From: Ignavibacteria bacterium
Lineage (GTDB): Bacteria; Bacteroidota; Ignavibacteria; OLB7
DNA length: 64,000 bases
Assembly (NCBI GenBank): GCA_020635205.1
Contig: JACKAE010000005.1
Coordinates: forward strand, 405,984 to 469,983
Direction of reading: 5' to 3'
Shown piece after piece: positions 53,570 to 61,637 of the stretch. The stretch's first letter is position 1; each line of letters opens with the position of its first letter. The notes beneath the pieces are model-generated. The model was not told where the DNA came from. It saw only the letters and a program-made list of their open reading frames with translations, and did not search any database. Made by a program: the position numbers and the translations under genes.

Positions 53570-54688
53570 TTAAATATCCATTACTAAAGGGAGGTGATCG
53601 CTCACACCACCGAAGTGGGCGATGTGGCCGTAGTTGTACTCTTCCTGAAAGATTGATAGTCGTTCAGTGTCGTTTATGCGCACGTCGTTCAGCAGAGAGG
53701 GGATAGAGATCGACATATCTACCGGATAGTTTGGCCCTGAGCCAACAACGCGGTTCACTACCAGTTCGTTGTGGGTTGGGGCGGTCAGTCCCGAGCCGTA
53801 CCGTACAAAGATGTTGTCCAAAAAGTCGTTGAGGAGATAGCCGTAGCCGGGGGCTGCTCCTGCTAACGTTGCGTCACTAATCTTCTCAACCCGTGTGGCT
53901 CCGGTGGTAAGGGTAAACTGGATGGGTCGGAAGTACTTGAACAGAACTTCTGCGCGCGCTGTGTCCAGATACTTCTGCCCAAATTTTATCAAGTTGAAGT
54001 TGAAATCACCTGCGGCAATCACAACATCTTTTGATCCGAGGTTGTGGAGTTCGTCAATGTCGATCAGCCGTGACATGGCCAGTGCAGCATCTGCTTGATT
54101 CGGGGGAAGGTGAACAGAGAGGAGTTTGATATTCCGCTTCTCGCCTCCCCGCTCAACAAACTCGGTGTAGAAAGGACGACGGTTGTTGGAGTTCGGGAAG
54201 TCAACAGTAGAACCGAAGTAGTAGTGGGTGAAGTCAACTTTTCCAGCTCGGTTGTTTCCGTTTGGCAGCACAGCGTTCCAGGGGTTGGGGTATTGTGTGC
54301 CAATATCGTTTGGAGTGGAGATGCCTCGTTTGGCATTCCAATAGTTGGGGCCAGTAAAGTTGAGCGTATCGTTGTTGTAGAAGACAGAAATTCCCTCGGT
54401 GTAAGTCTGCCCAATCACTCCCTGCACTAATCTGAGTGGAGGAACCAGTCGCCAGTCGGGAGCACCAGACTCTGCGCGCAGAACTTCCAACAGTTCTAAG
54501 GAACCAGTTTTCCCTCCCCCACGTATCAGCGATCCTCGTACCCCTTGGCTACTCTGCACCTCAACCACAACAAAAATATCGAGTGCTTGTCCGTAGACAG
54601 TTTCGAGGACATACCACTGGTTGTAGGGGAAATTCCGGTTGAGAGAATTACCTGTGAACCGATTAATATTCCAGACCATCAAACGCAT
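53570..54688 (-). CDS. DNase I-fold (endonuclease/exonuclease/phosphatase) protein A
   Basis: 372-aa enzyme of the Mg-dependent EEP superfamily. Active-site parts are intact: MVWNINRF (Asn7/Asn9), VVVEVQ (Glu43), LLSVHLPPNQAD (His), IAAGDFNFN (Asp, Asn) and the terminal GVSDHLPLVMDI (Asp-His). No signal peptide, so it stays inside unless exported by a special route. The stop is 28 bp before the giant gene start, so the two are certainly in one transcript. The protein is a paralog of the gene just upstream. Likely substrate is nucleic acid or a phosphate ester; not determinable. Differs clearly from the lipoprotein EEP at 23899. Confidence 0.88.
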   Translation of the reverse strand: MRLMVWNINRFTGNSLNRNFPYNQWYVLETVYGQALDIFVVVEVQSSQGVRGSLIRGGGKTGSLELLEVLRAESGAPDWRLVPPLRLVQGVIGQTYTEGISVFYNNDTLNFTGPNYWNAKRGISTPNDIGTQYPNPWNAVLPNGNNRAGKVDFTHYYFGSTVDFPNSNNRRPFYTEFVERGGEKRNIKLLSVHLPPNQADAALAMSRLIDIDELHNLGSKDVVIAAGDFNFNLIKFGQKYLDTARAEVLFKYFRPIQFTLTTGATRVEKISDATLAGAAPGYGYLLNDFLDNIFVRYGSGLTAPTHNELVVNRVVGSGPNYPVDMSISIPSLLNDVRINDTERLSIFQEEYNYGHIAHFGGVSDHLPLVMDI

Positions 54689-54724
54689 ATGCTATCTCTT
54701 ACTCGATTCAAATCAATTAAAAGT

Positions 54725-55843
54725 TCAGACATCCATTACCAGAGCCAAGTGATCGCTCACACCTGAAAACCGAGCGATGTGAGCGTAGTTGTAATCTTCG
54801 CGGAATAGAGATAGTTGCCCATTTGCATCTAAGTTTGGGTCAGCCAATATCTGTGGAATTGTGCGTGCCATGTCGATAGGGTAATTAGGCCCTGAGCCAA
54901 CAACACGGTTCACAACAATTGGGTTGTGTGCTGGTGCAGCCAAGCCCCCACCGTAGCGGACAAAGATGTTGTCTAAGTATTCGTTGAGGAGATATCCATA
55001 GCCGGGAGCAACCCCGGCCATCGTTGCGTTGTTCGTGTCGGCAATGCGCGTTGCGCCAGTTGCCGGAGTGAACTGCACGGGAAGAAATAGGTTGAACAGC
55101 GAAAAGGCTCGGACATCATTAACGTGATTCTGGCCGATATTTATCAGGTTGAAGTTGAAGTCTCCGGCGACAATTACCACCTCGTTTGCCCCTACGTTGC
55201 GTATCTCGGTGATGTTCGATATGCGATTCAAACCGAGTGCCCCATCTGCTTGGTTCGGTGGCAGGTGTGCCGAAAGAAGTTTGATTGTCCGGGCTGCTCC
55301 ACCACGTTCTACAAATTCGGTGTAGAAAGGACGGCGGTTGTTTGCGTTCGGAAATTCCAGAGCGTTGCCATTCTGGTAGTGTGTGAAGTCAACCTTCCCA
55401 GCTCGATTGTTCCCTCCGGGAAGTGCTCCGTTCCACGCGTTTGGATATGGTGTCCCAGCATTGATTGCTGTGGCAACACCCTGATTCGCGTTCCAGTAGT
55501 AGGGGCCAACGAAGTCGAGTGTAGTGTTGTTGTAGAAGACAGAAATCCCTTCGGTATAGTTCTGCCCGATAATCCCTTGCACCAATCGAAGTGGTGGAAC
55601 CAGTCGCCAGTCTGGTGCCCCTGCCTCATCCCGCAACATGGCTAACAACTCCAGCGATCCTGTCCTTCCACCACCATTAATCAACGATCCCCGCAAACCT
55701 TGCCCACTCTGCACTTCTACCACGATAAAAATATCTAATGCCTGACCGTAGACGGTTTCAATGATATGCCACTCGTTGTAGGGTATATTTCTGGCCAGGG
55801 TGTTCCCTGTAAATCGATTGATGTTCCAGACCATGACGCGCAT
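54725..55843 (-). CDS. DNase I-fold (endonuclease/exonuclease/phosphatase) protein B
   Basis: 372-aa paralog of protein A, same length, with long identical stretches (APDWRLVPPLRLVQG, NNRRPFYTEFVERGG). The catalytic set is intact: VWNINRF, VVEVQSGQG, SAHLPPNQAD, VAGDFNFNL and GVSDHLALVMDV. GGGAGGGGA-type ribosome binding site (GGGAGGGGATCCTC) precedes the ATG at 55843. Differences concentrate in the segment after GDFNFN (residues ~235-345), near where DNase I-fold enzymes read substrate, so A and B may differ in specificity. 36 bp separate B's stop and A's start. Confidence 0.88.
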   Translation of the reverse strand: MRVMVWNINRFTGNTLARNIPYNEWHIIETVYGQALDIFIVVEVQSGQGLRGSLINGGGRTGSLELLAMLRDEAGAPDWRLVPPLRLVQGIIGQNYTEGISVFYNNTTLDFVGPYYWNANQGVATAINAGTPYPNAWNGALPGGNNRAGKVDFTHYQNGNALEFPNANNRRPFYTEFVERGGAARTIKLLSAHLPPNQADGALGLNRISNITEIRNVGANEVVIVAGDFNFNLINIGQNHVNDVRAFSLFNLFLPVQFTPATGATRIADTNNATMAGVAPGYGYLLNEYLDNIFVRYGGGLAAPAHNPIVVNRVVGSGPNYPIDMARTIPQILADPNLDANGQLSLFREDYNYAHIARFSGVSDHLALVMDV

Positions 55844-55923
55844 GAGGATCCCCTCCCTTTCAGTAGCTGGTTAACAACTGATAACTGATAAACTGATTCT
55901 GTCCGTTGTGGCGACTCTTTTGC

Positions 55924-58900
55924 TCACTCTTCTATGAGTGGAACTACATTTTCTGTAAGCATAAGTGGTGAAGAGGGTTTCTTCTCCTCTTTTTTCCCCG
56001 GCTTCGCGTAGGCTGCATACCACCCAAGGCTTGTGTTTTCACCAGCCGGTGCATCAGGGTTGCCGAACAACACAAAGTTCACCTGTCCGTTTGGCGGGAA
56101 CGTAAAGCTGAGGAACTTGAAGCCGATGCCGTACAGGACAAGGATGAAGGTGTTGGTCTCTGGCAACAACACAATCTCTAACGTCCTGAAGCTGATGCTA
56201 AAGATTCCTTGGATTGCAATCTCCCGTTTCGACCCGCTTGATCCCGGCAGCTTCAGTCCTGTAAAGACTTTGTAGCTCGACCCACTGTTCGGACTCCAGG
56301 CTGCCGTAACGCTTGCCACGAAGCCAACCTGCGCAGCAAGCGCACCGGGCGACCCGAGATTTAAATTGAAGTTCAGAGAGTACCAGGGGAAGTTGAGAGT
56401 ACTTTGATTGAGCGGGCTTTGCACCCCCATATATCCGAAACCGTTCGGCGATGTGTTCTGCTTTGCCTGCGTGAAGCCACTAATGGTTAGGGGGAAGTGG
56501 TTGTAGAAACTTCCCACGCGGGCTGTGCTGCCGGCGAGGTCAAACGAGATTTGGGAGGCATCGAACGTGAAGACCGAGACAGGTGTCGTTGCTGATGGAT
56601 CGAACGACATCTCGACAATCAAGTTGCCGTAGTTCAGGCCGGAAGGTGTGCTATCTCCCTCTGCTCGACCGAAGGAGAAGATGTCGAACCCGGTCAAACT
56701 TCTGAAGTCAAGCAGACCCCAGAAGACAAACTGAGATTCGGTTTCAGTTGATGAGCTTTCAGAGGTAACGGTAACAAACTCCCCTTGCGTGATCTCCACA
56801 GCGTTCAGCACGTTACTGCTCATCTCGAAGATTGAGGCAGTGTCGGCTGGCGTTGTGAAGGAATAGGATTCCAATGTCTGCCCGTTCACCGTATGTTTTT
56901 GGTAAACACCATTCATCCGAATAATGTTGTCGGACGCGCCTTGAAGAGTAGCTGGCTCGCTAAAGAGTTGGTTGATCTCCAGTTCGATAACGCTGGAGAA
57001 TGCCGCCACAGCCGAGTTCAGGAAGAGCACTTTCAACTGCTCTACCTGGAACTGATAATCTGCCTGCCCCGGAATAAGAGGAGAGGGGGCAACGTAGTTA
57101 ATCAGGCCAAAGATTGATGAGTCGGAAACGGTAATCTCTCCCCCATCTGTTGGCACATTAATCTTCGCAGCGTTGATTCCAATATGGTGGGCGAAAAATT
57201 TGCTCTGGTCGATTCCTACTGCAAGGCCGGCAAGCTCAGAGGGAAGTTTCGTGAGTGGAGCGTAGCCGTTCAGAATCAGAATCCCATTCCAGTTCTCGTT
57301 GTTCACCGCGTTCAGAAATGCCGCAAAGTCTGTTTGATTAGTAGGGGTCTCCTTAATCATCTTTTCGATAGCCTTCGAGGTGGAAGATGGCGACGTATTG
57401 AAGGTGTTGGGAAACGCCCACGAACCTGTCTGCCCGGCAAGGTCGGTGATTGCCATGTCGTAGAACTTGACAATCATGATTGTACCAAGTTCCGACCAGC
57501 GAAGCTCTTTGTTTGTCTCATCGATTGCCGTCGGATCCAAATTGAAGTTCCAGGCTTCGCTTGAGTCGGCTCCGATTGTGATTGTGGCGTTTGCTGCTTT
57601 TAGGAAAGCAGAGATGCTGTTCGGATCGGAGACAACTAAGAAGAGCTTGTTGCTCTGAAATGCTGAGAGAAGATCATCCTGCACGTCACTCAACAGGAAC
57701 TGCTGGTTCCCCGGCATCTGCGCCAAGATGATTTGCTCCCATACTTTTGCCGCTCCTCCGGTATACTTTGCCAATAATCCTTGTGGCGTTGTGCTGAATG
57801 GGCTTTGGGCATCAGTTACAACTTCTCGATTCGGGTTCTCTACTGCTGACGCATTGTTCAGTGCAGTTTTGCGCGTGGGGCTAATTACTTGCGACTCCAT
57901 TTGATCGTAGACCGGAAGCTGTGATCCACTTAGTCCGGAGTATGGGAGCATCGGGAAGACTAAGTCTGATGTTGGAGGCCACAAGATTGTTGCCGCCTGA
58001 ACTGGAACTGCCGCCAGAGGTGTCACCGTGGTGACGCCCGGTATCTTCTTGGAGCCGAAGTTGTAGAGAACCGATTGGTCCGGCTGTGCGAAGTAATCTG
58101 TCTGGCTCGACTCCGCTGTGATCGAAACGAAGGATGTTGTTGGGTTAACCGACGGCTGCAAGTTTGTGTAGCCCGGCTTCTCGCCGGGGAAGAAACCAGT
58201 TGCGAAGGCGGCGTTCCCGGTGAAGAAGGAGATCATGTTCGTCCCAGTAGAAAGCTCTACGTACTCCACGCCCGATAGTCCGCACATCAAGTTTACAAGG
58301 CCACTCCGCGCTGTTTTCAATCCGAAGTCACCCCGAGGAACAAGGTAGAACGGGTCGCGGGTGGTAGGGGCACTCGCCTGCTGATTGACCGCGAAGACGA
58401 GGGCAGAGAAGGCTGTTGGCGCGGCAGTTCCAGTAAGTGGTTGCAGCGAAAATTCGTCCCCGAGCGTTCCGTTGAAATATGCCGGGATTGCACTAACTGC
58501 CGGAGCCGAAGCGTTCCCGGCATCGGAGCCGTTGAAGGCGAGGAATGTTCGGGTTTCGTTCAGTGGAGCTAACGGATCGAAGTTCCCGTAAAGGGTGAGG
58601 GTTGCTGCGAAGATTGGGTAGCGGAGCGATGAGAGGAAGAATGAATCGTCTGAAGCTGCTTCGTTCGGAGTTGAGAGGTTGAATGGCTGCGCGTAGAAAT
58701 ATCGAAGTCCAACGTCGAGATCGTCGAGGTCTGTTTTGCTCGGCGATATACTGAACTGAACCGAACCTGCAAGGCTGTCGGTAAATGGAATCGTGAGCGT
58801 CCCGGCGGTATCAATGCTACTCTCTCCCCAGGCTGCCGTTAGTTGAATTGTGCTCCCACTCTTCTGTTGAAAAGTAAAGGCAACGTTCGACTCATCTTGC

Positions 58901-59316
58901 TCAACCGTTGTTCCTGCCGGAATGGAAATCGCAACGTTCCGGAATGGAATCGTTACGGAAAACGAGGTTGCGTAACCGGAGCTTCCCACCGGCTGATAGA
59001 CTTGGATTGGAATACCTGAGAGAATACTGGTTCCTTCCGGTTGTTCAAACCAGACGAAACGTGTTCCGTTCACTCGCGGATCGGAGAGATAGTTCCATGC
59101 TGCCACAGCAAACGTCCCTTCCGTGCCCTCTGCCAAAGCTGCTTCTAAAAAGATGTAGACTCCCGGAAAGGCTGTCCAGGAATCGCTGAACGAGATCGTT
59201 CCGGGGGAATCTGTTGTCCCCTCTGGAAGGAGATAGAGGAGCGTACCGGGAACTGCACTTCCGTTCTCCGTTGCAGAGTAGAGTTGTGGAACTGCTGTCG
59301 ATTGTTTGAATTCCAT
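55924..59316 (-). CDS. 1130-aa beta-rich protein of unknown function
   Basis: Long protein, no signal peptide, very few Cys (one seen, LMCGLSG). The N-terminal ~200 residues have immunoglobulin-like strand patterns (TFAVAAWNYLSD, VAISIPAGTTVEQDES). The middle (KTALNNASAVENPNREV to IILAQMPGNQQFLLSDVQDD) includes helices. The last ~300 residues show the same strand style as the giant protein's N-terminal region (LKLPGSSGSKREIAIQGI, LEIVLLPETNTFILVLYGIG; compare IELKLPDAMRNLQFG), so they may share a fold. It ends in a charged tail (KPGKKEEKKPSSP). Same strand and series as the nuclease-like and giant genes; an accessory or shell role is a guess. Confidence 0.8.
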   Translation of the reverse strand: MEFKQSTAVPQLYSATENGSAVPGTLLYLLPEGTTDSPGTISFSDSWTAFPGVYIFLEAALAEGTEGTFAVAAWNYLSDPRVNGTRFVWFEQPEGTSILSGIPIQVYQPVGSSGYATSFSVTIPFRNVAISIPAGTTVEQDESNVAFTFQQKSGSTIQLTAAWGESSIDTAGTLTIPFTDSLAGSVQFSISPSKTDLDDLDVGLRYFYAQPFNLSTPNEAASDDSFFLSSLRYPIFAATLTLYGNFDPLAPLNETRTFLAFNGSDAGNASAPAVSAIPAYFNGTLGDEFSLQPLTGTAAPTAFSALVFAVNQQASAPTTRDPFYLVPRGDFGLKTARSGLVNLMCGLSGVEYVELSTGTNMISFFTGNAAFATGFFPGEKPGYTNLQPSVNPTTSFVSITAESSQTDYFAQPDQSVLYNFGSKKIPGVTTVTPLAAVPVQAATILWPPTSDLVFPMLPYSGLSGSQLPVYDQMESQVISPTRKTALNNASAVENPNREVVTDAQSPFSTTPQGLLAKYTGGAAKVWEQIILAQMPGNQQFLLSDVQDDLLSAFQSNKLFLVVSDPNSISAFLKAANATITIGADSSEAWNFNLDPTAIDETNKELRWSELGTIMIVKFYDMAITDLAGQTGSWAFPNTFNTSPSSTSKAIEKMIKETPTNQTDFAAFLNAVNNENWNGILILNGYAPLTKLPSELAGLAVGIDQSKFFAHHIGINAAKINVPTDGGEITVSDSSIFGLINYVAPSPLIPGQADYQFQVEQLKVLFLNSAVAAFSSVIELEINQLFSEPATLQGASDNIIRMNGVYQKHTVNGQTLESYSFTTPADTASIFEMSSNVLNAVEITQGEFVTVTSESSSTETESQFVFWGLLDFRSLTGFDIFSFGRAEGDSTPSGLNYGNLIVEMSFDPSATTPVSVFTFDASQISFDLAGSTARVGSFYNHFPLTISGFTQAKQNTSPNGFGYMGVQSPLNQSTLNFPWYSLNFNLNLGSPGALAAQVGFVASVTAAWSPNSGSSYKVFTGLKLPGSSGSKREIAIQGIFSISFRTLEIVLLPETNTFILVLYGIGFKFLSFTFPPNGQVNFVLFGNPDAPAGENTSLGWYAAYAKPGKKEEKKPSSPLMLTENVVPLIEE

Positions 59317-59431
59317 AGGGGGCCTCGTTTGTGGATCACCTGCGAATTATTATCTGGAACAATCTCTTATCTCTTCTCTCGAATTCTTTTTCCTTTTGAA
59401 CCGTTCAGCTTGAAGCAATCACCTGAAGCAA

Positions 59432-60667
59432 TCAGAAGTTGAACGTGATGCTGTCTCCTGCAATCAGTGGCAGGTTAAACAACGTTGAGAAGTTTACTGG
59501 GAAGCCCTGCTGTACAGTTTGAGTGATTCCAGCACTCAGCCCACTTGTGCTTGCACTGGATACCCGACTGATTGAGACGACAGATGGAGTTGGACTTAAG
59601 GGGATGGTGGTAAAGCGTTGAATAATGTTGGCGATAGTTGTCCCGAGCGGTACATACTCCAGGGCGGTCTGCCCGCGAACGATAATCCAGATTGGTATTT
59701 CTGGAATGGCAATTGCGCGACCTAAAAATATCGAGCAGATATTCGGAGGAGTTCCAGACGTGTCACAGCTTGGGTAGGCTGTCGTTGCCGTGTTTAATTG
59801 CGCTAAGGTCTGCGTTCCTATCAGGGTGATGTTGTTTGTTGTTGTTTGATCCCCCGCTGCTGAGGGAGCACCAATCGATTGTGGGTAGAAGAGTCGCCAA
59901 TATTTCCGCTGTCCAGATACTGGTTGCAAGTCAATCGCTCCACCAGCTACCACTGGGTTTGTAGAAGCATCGGTGATCGTCGGCGACTTGATATTTCCTA
60001 AGAAGGCATCGAAGGCTATTACACGTCCGTTCGAGGTTGCAACGGAGTCGATAGTCAGAGGGAATCGACCGTCGCTAATGTAGCCGTTCATGCTGGAAGT
60101 TGGGGAGAGAAACTGGCTCACCTGTGTCTCCAGCAGCAGCCGCATTCCAGCCCGAATGTCGACGTAGGGCTTCGTTCCTGCGGAGAGCCCTGGAGAGAAG
60201 GCATAGCGGTAGAAGAGGCTTTCAATCATCGGGGCGGGCATTCTATCGGCAATCTGCTGGCCAATCAAATTGGTAGTTCCCGGAAAAAGGATGCCCGGAA
60301 TTTCGAAGCTGCTCTCGATATTCTGCAAGAAGTCAGTGAAATTTGCCATCAACGCGCTGCGCGCACTGTCGGCACACTTCCACATGTTATTTGCTTTGAG
60401 CGTAATGTTTGCCTGAACGTTAGCCTGAGTTGGTTCCCCACTCCCCTGTTGCGACAGGGAAAACGAAAAATCATCGTTGTCGTACGTGCCGGATATCTCA
60501 CCAGAGCCACTGTAGAGGGATGAAATCGTGAACTGGATAGGACTCTTGTAGGTAAACGATGGTGGAAGAAGGTAGATAGCACCACTCTCGCACGCCTCAT
60601 CGGTTCCGACGAAGTAGGGGAAGACTTGGTAGCTGTTGTTCGAGATGGGAGTTGGTAGTGTGCTCAT
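59432..60667 (-). CDS. 411-aa protein of unknown function
   Basis: Starts at the ATG giving MSTLPTPISNNSYQVF; a frame extending to 60769 runs through the hairpin and is less likely. N-terminal part has strands (FTISSLYSGSGEISGTYD), the middle has helices (MANFTDFLQNIESSFEI, MRLLLETQVSQFL), and near the end VPLGTTIANIIQRF looks like a single degenerate LysM-type unit, echoing the giant protein. The C-terminal LPLIAGDSITFNF is similar to the strand closing LysM repeats. No signal peptide. The four Cys spotted (DEACES, WKCADS, SCDTSGTPPNICS) could form two disulfides if exported. Confidence 0.78.
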   Translation of the reverse strand: MSTLPTPISNNSYQVFPYFVGTDEACESGAIYLLPPSFTYKSPIQFTISSLYSGSGEISGTYDNDDFSFSLSQQGSGEPTQANVQANITLKANNMWKCADSARSALMANFTDFLQNIESSFEIPGILFPGTTNLIGQQIADRMPAPMIESLFYRYAFSPGLSAGTKPYVDIRAGMRLLLETQVSQFLSPTSSMNGYISDGRFPLTIDSVATSNGRVIAFDAFLGNIKSPTITDASTNPVVAGGAIDLQPVSGQRKYWRLFYPQSIGAPSAAGDQTTTNNITLIGTQTLAQLNTATTAYPSCDTSGTPPNICSIFLGRAIAIPEIPIWIIVRGQTALEYVPLGTTIANIIQRFTTIPLSPTPSVVSISRVSSASTSGLSAGITQTVQQGFPVNFSTLFNLPLIAGDSITFNF

Positions 60668-60704
60668 AGTTCGATCAGAAGATTGTAGGATCAAAAGATC
60701 GGGA

Positions 60705-60737
60705 GAGGCGGGTGTGGAGATACTCCACACCCGCCTC
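60705..60737 (-). promoter_or_regulatory. 15-bp perfect hairpin between the first two genes of the series
   Basis: GAGGCGGGTGTGGAG and its exact complement CTCCACACCCGCCTC are separated by only 3 nt. On the transcript it lies between the 141-aa gene stop and the 411-aa gene start. There is no strong T tract after it, so it may be an attenuator, RNA-processing or mRNA-stabilising stem that raises the level of the small protein relative to the rest. Confidence 0.7.
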
Positions 60738-60859
60738 AGTCCCAACATGTTAGTTAACGGTTCCTGCACATTGCATTATTCCACTCTGGGTTTCCCACCG
60801 TGGAATGGTTGCCAACTGACCATTCTCTTGCCAACCGAGGAGGGTAGCAAGGATTTCCG

Positions 60860-61285
60860 TTACGATAAGCTGGCGATGTGCTCTTCGACCAATGCTTGCT
60901 CCTCTGCGGTGAGGCCGGCAGTGCTGCTCACGATCACCTGCTGCTGTCCCTGTGAGCTTGCTGATCCACCAGGAATTACCAGAATCACAACGTTGAAGAA
61001 GATGTACAACTGCAAGTCGTTGTCAATCTGAATCTGGTTCGGGTCGATGTTCACCGGATAGGTCTGTGATGTGCCGCTCGGGAAGGAGACGATGAGCGTG
61101 TTCGATCCACCAAACTGTGCGTTCCCTGGGTTGCCGGCTGCTGGATTACGTGGCGCAGTCGTCTGCTGTGGAGCATAGTTCGATGTCTTCTGAATTCCTG
61201 CAAGGTTGGTGGTAAGAATCTGATTGTTCAGAATCAGAAGCATTGCGTTCGGAGTGCCGTTGAAAACGTAGACTGTACCTGCCAT
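60860..61285 (-). CDS. 141-aa protein, first gene of the 42-61 kb series
   Basis: The ATG at 61285 has a very good GGAGG seven bases upstream (MAGTVYVFNGTPNAML), so the longer frame to 61345 is rejected. The protein is strand-rich in its first half, has a Pro/Ala/Asn-rich middle (TTAPRNPAAGNPGN), a hydrophobic strand (LQLYIFFNVVILVIPGG) and a helical acidic end (LTAEEQALVEEHIASL). No signal peptide, no family recognised. The strong ribosome site and the hairpin after it suggest it is made in larger amounts than the downstream proteins, as expected for a repeating structural subunit; that is inference. Confidence 0.75.
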   Translation of the reverse strand: MAGTVYVFNGTPNAMLLILNNQILTTNLAGIQKTSNYAPQQTTAPRNPAAGNPGNAQFGGSNTLIVSFPSGTSQTYPVNIDPNQIQIDNDLQLYIFFNVVILVIPGGSASSQGQQQVIVSSTAGLTAEEQALVEEHIASLS

Positions 61286-61637
61286 GAAAGGAACCTCCAT
61301 AATGAGAGTGTTAGTGTTATACCGTAACACAGTGGAGTTCTTCACAGCAGTGATGAAGCATCATCGGAATTGTAGACAAGCAATAGCGGCACGGGAGCCG
61401 ACACTACTGCAAGCAATGTGAGCGCATTCATGTAATGTAAGGGAACAACCACCGTGATGTGTAGGGCTAAACATACAGGAACAGCTATCTGAATGCAAAT
61501 GAATAATTAGTAATCTGTAACAGAAAGGGCGATTATTCTTTTGATCTATTACAGAGTTATCTCTTTTCTTTTCGTGGAGAGTAGTAATTCCTCTATATTC
61601 GCATTCCCTCCGGTTTATTCATAACCGAATCTATTCT
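61286..61637. promoter_or_regulatory. divergent regulatory region with inverted repeat
   Basis: 352 bases between the minus-strand series and the Kelch gene. TCTGTAA-C-AG (61514-61523) and CT-A-TTACAGA (61546-61555) form a 9-bp inverted repeat with one mismatch around a 22-nt centre; it could be an operator or hairpin. Both promoters must lie here. No gene seen. Confidence 0.45.

Noticed and set aside
42395..58591. Numerous plus-strand open frames of 60-165 codons opposite the giant gene and its neighbours
   Set aside because: They are mirror frames of long minus-strand genes with consistent coding character; none has motifs or a ribosome binding site worth noting.
42199..61285. Contractile injection system or Tc toxin locus
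   Set aside because: LysM units and large size recalled such loci, but no sheath, tube, spike or AAA+ gene and no TcB/TcC-type Rhs repeats were found.
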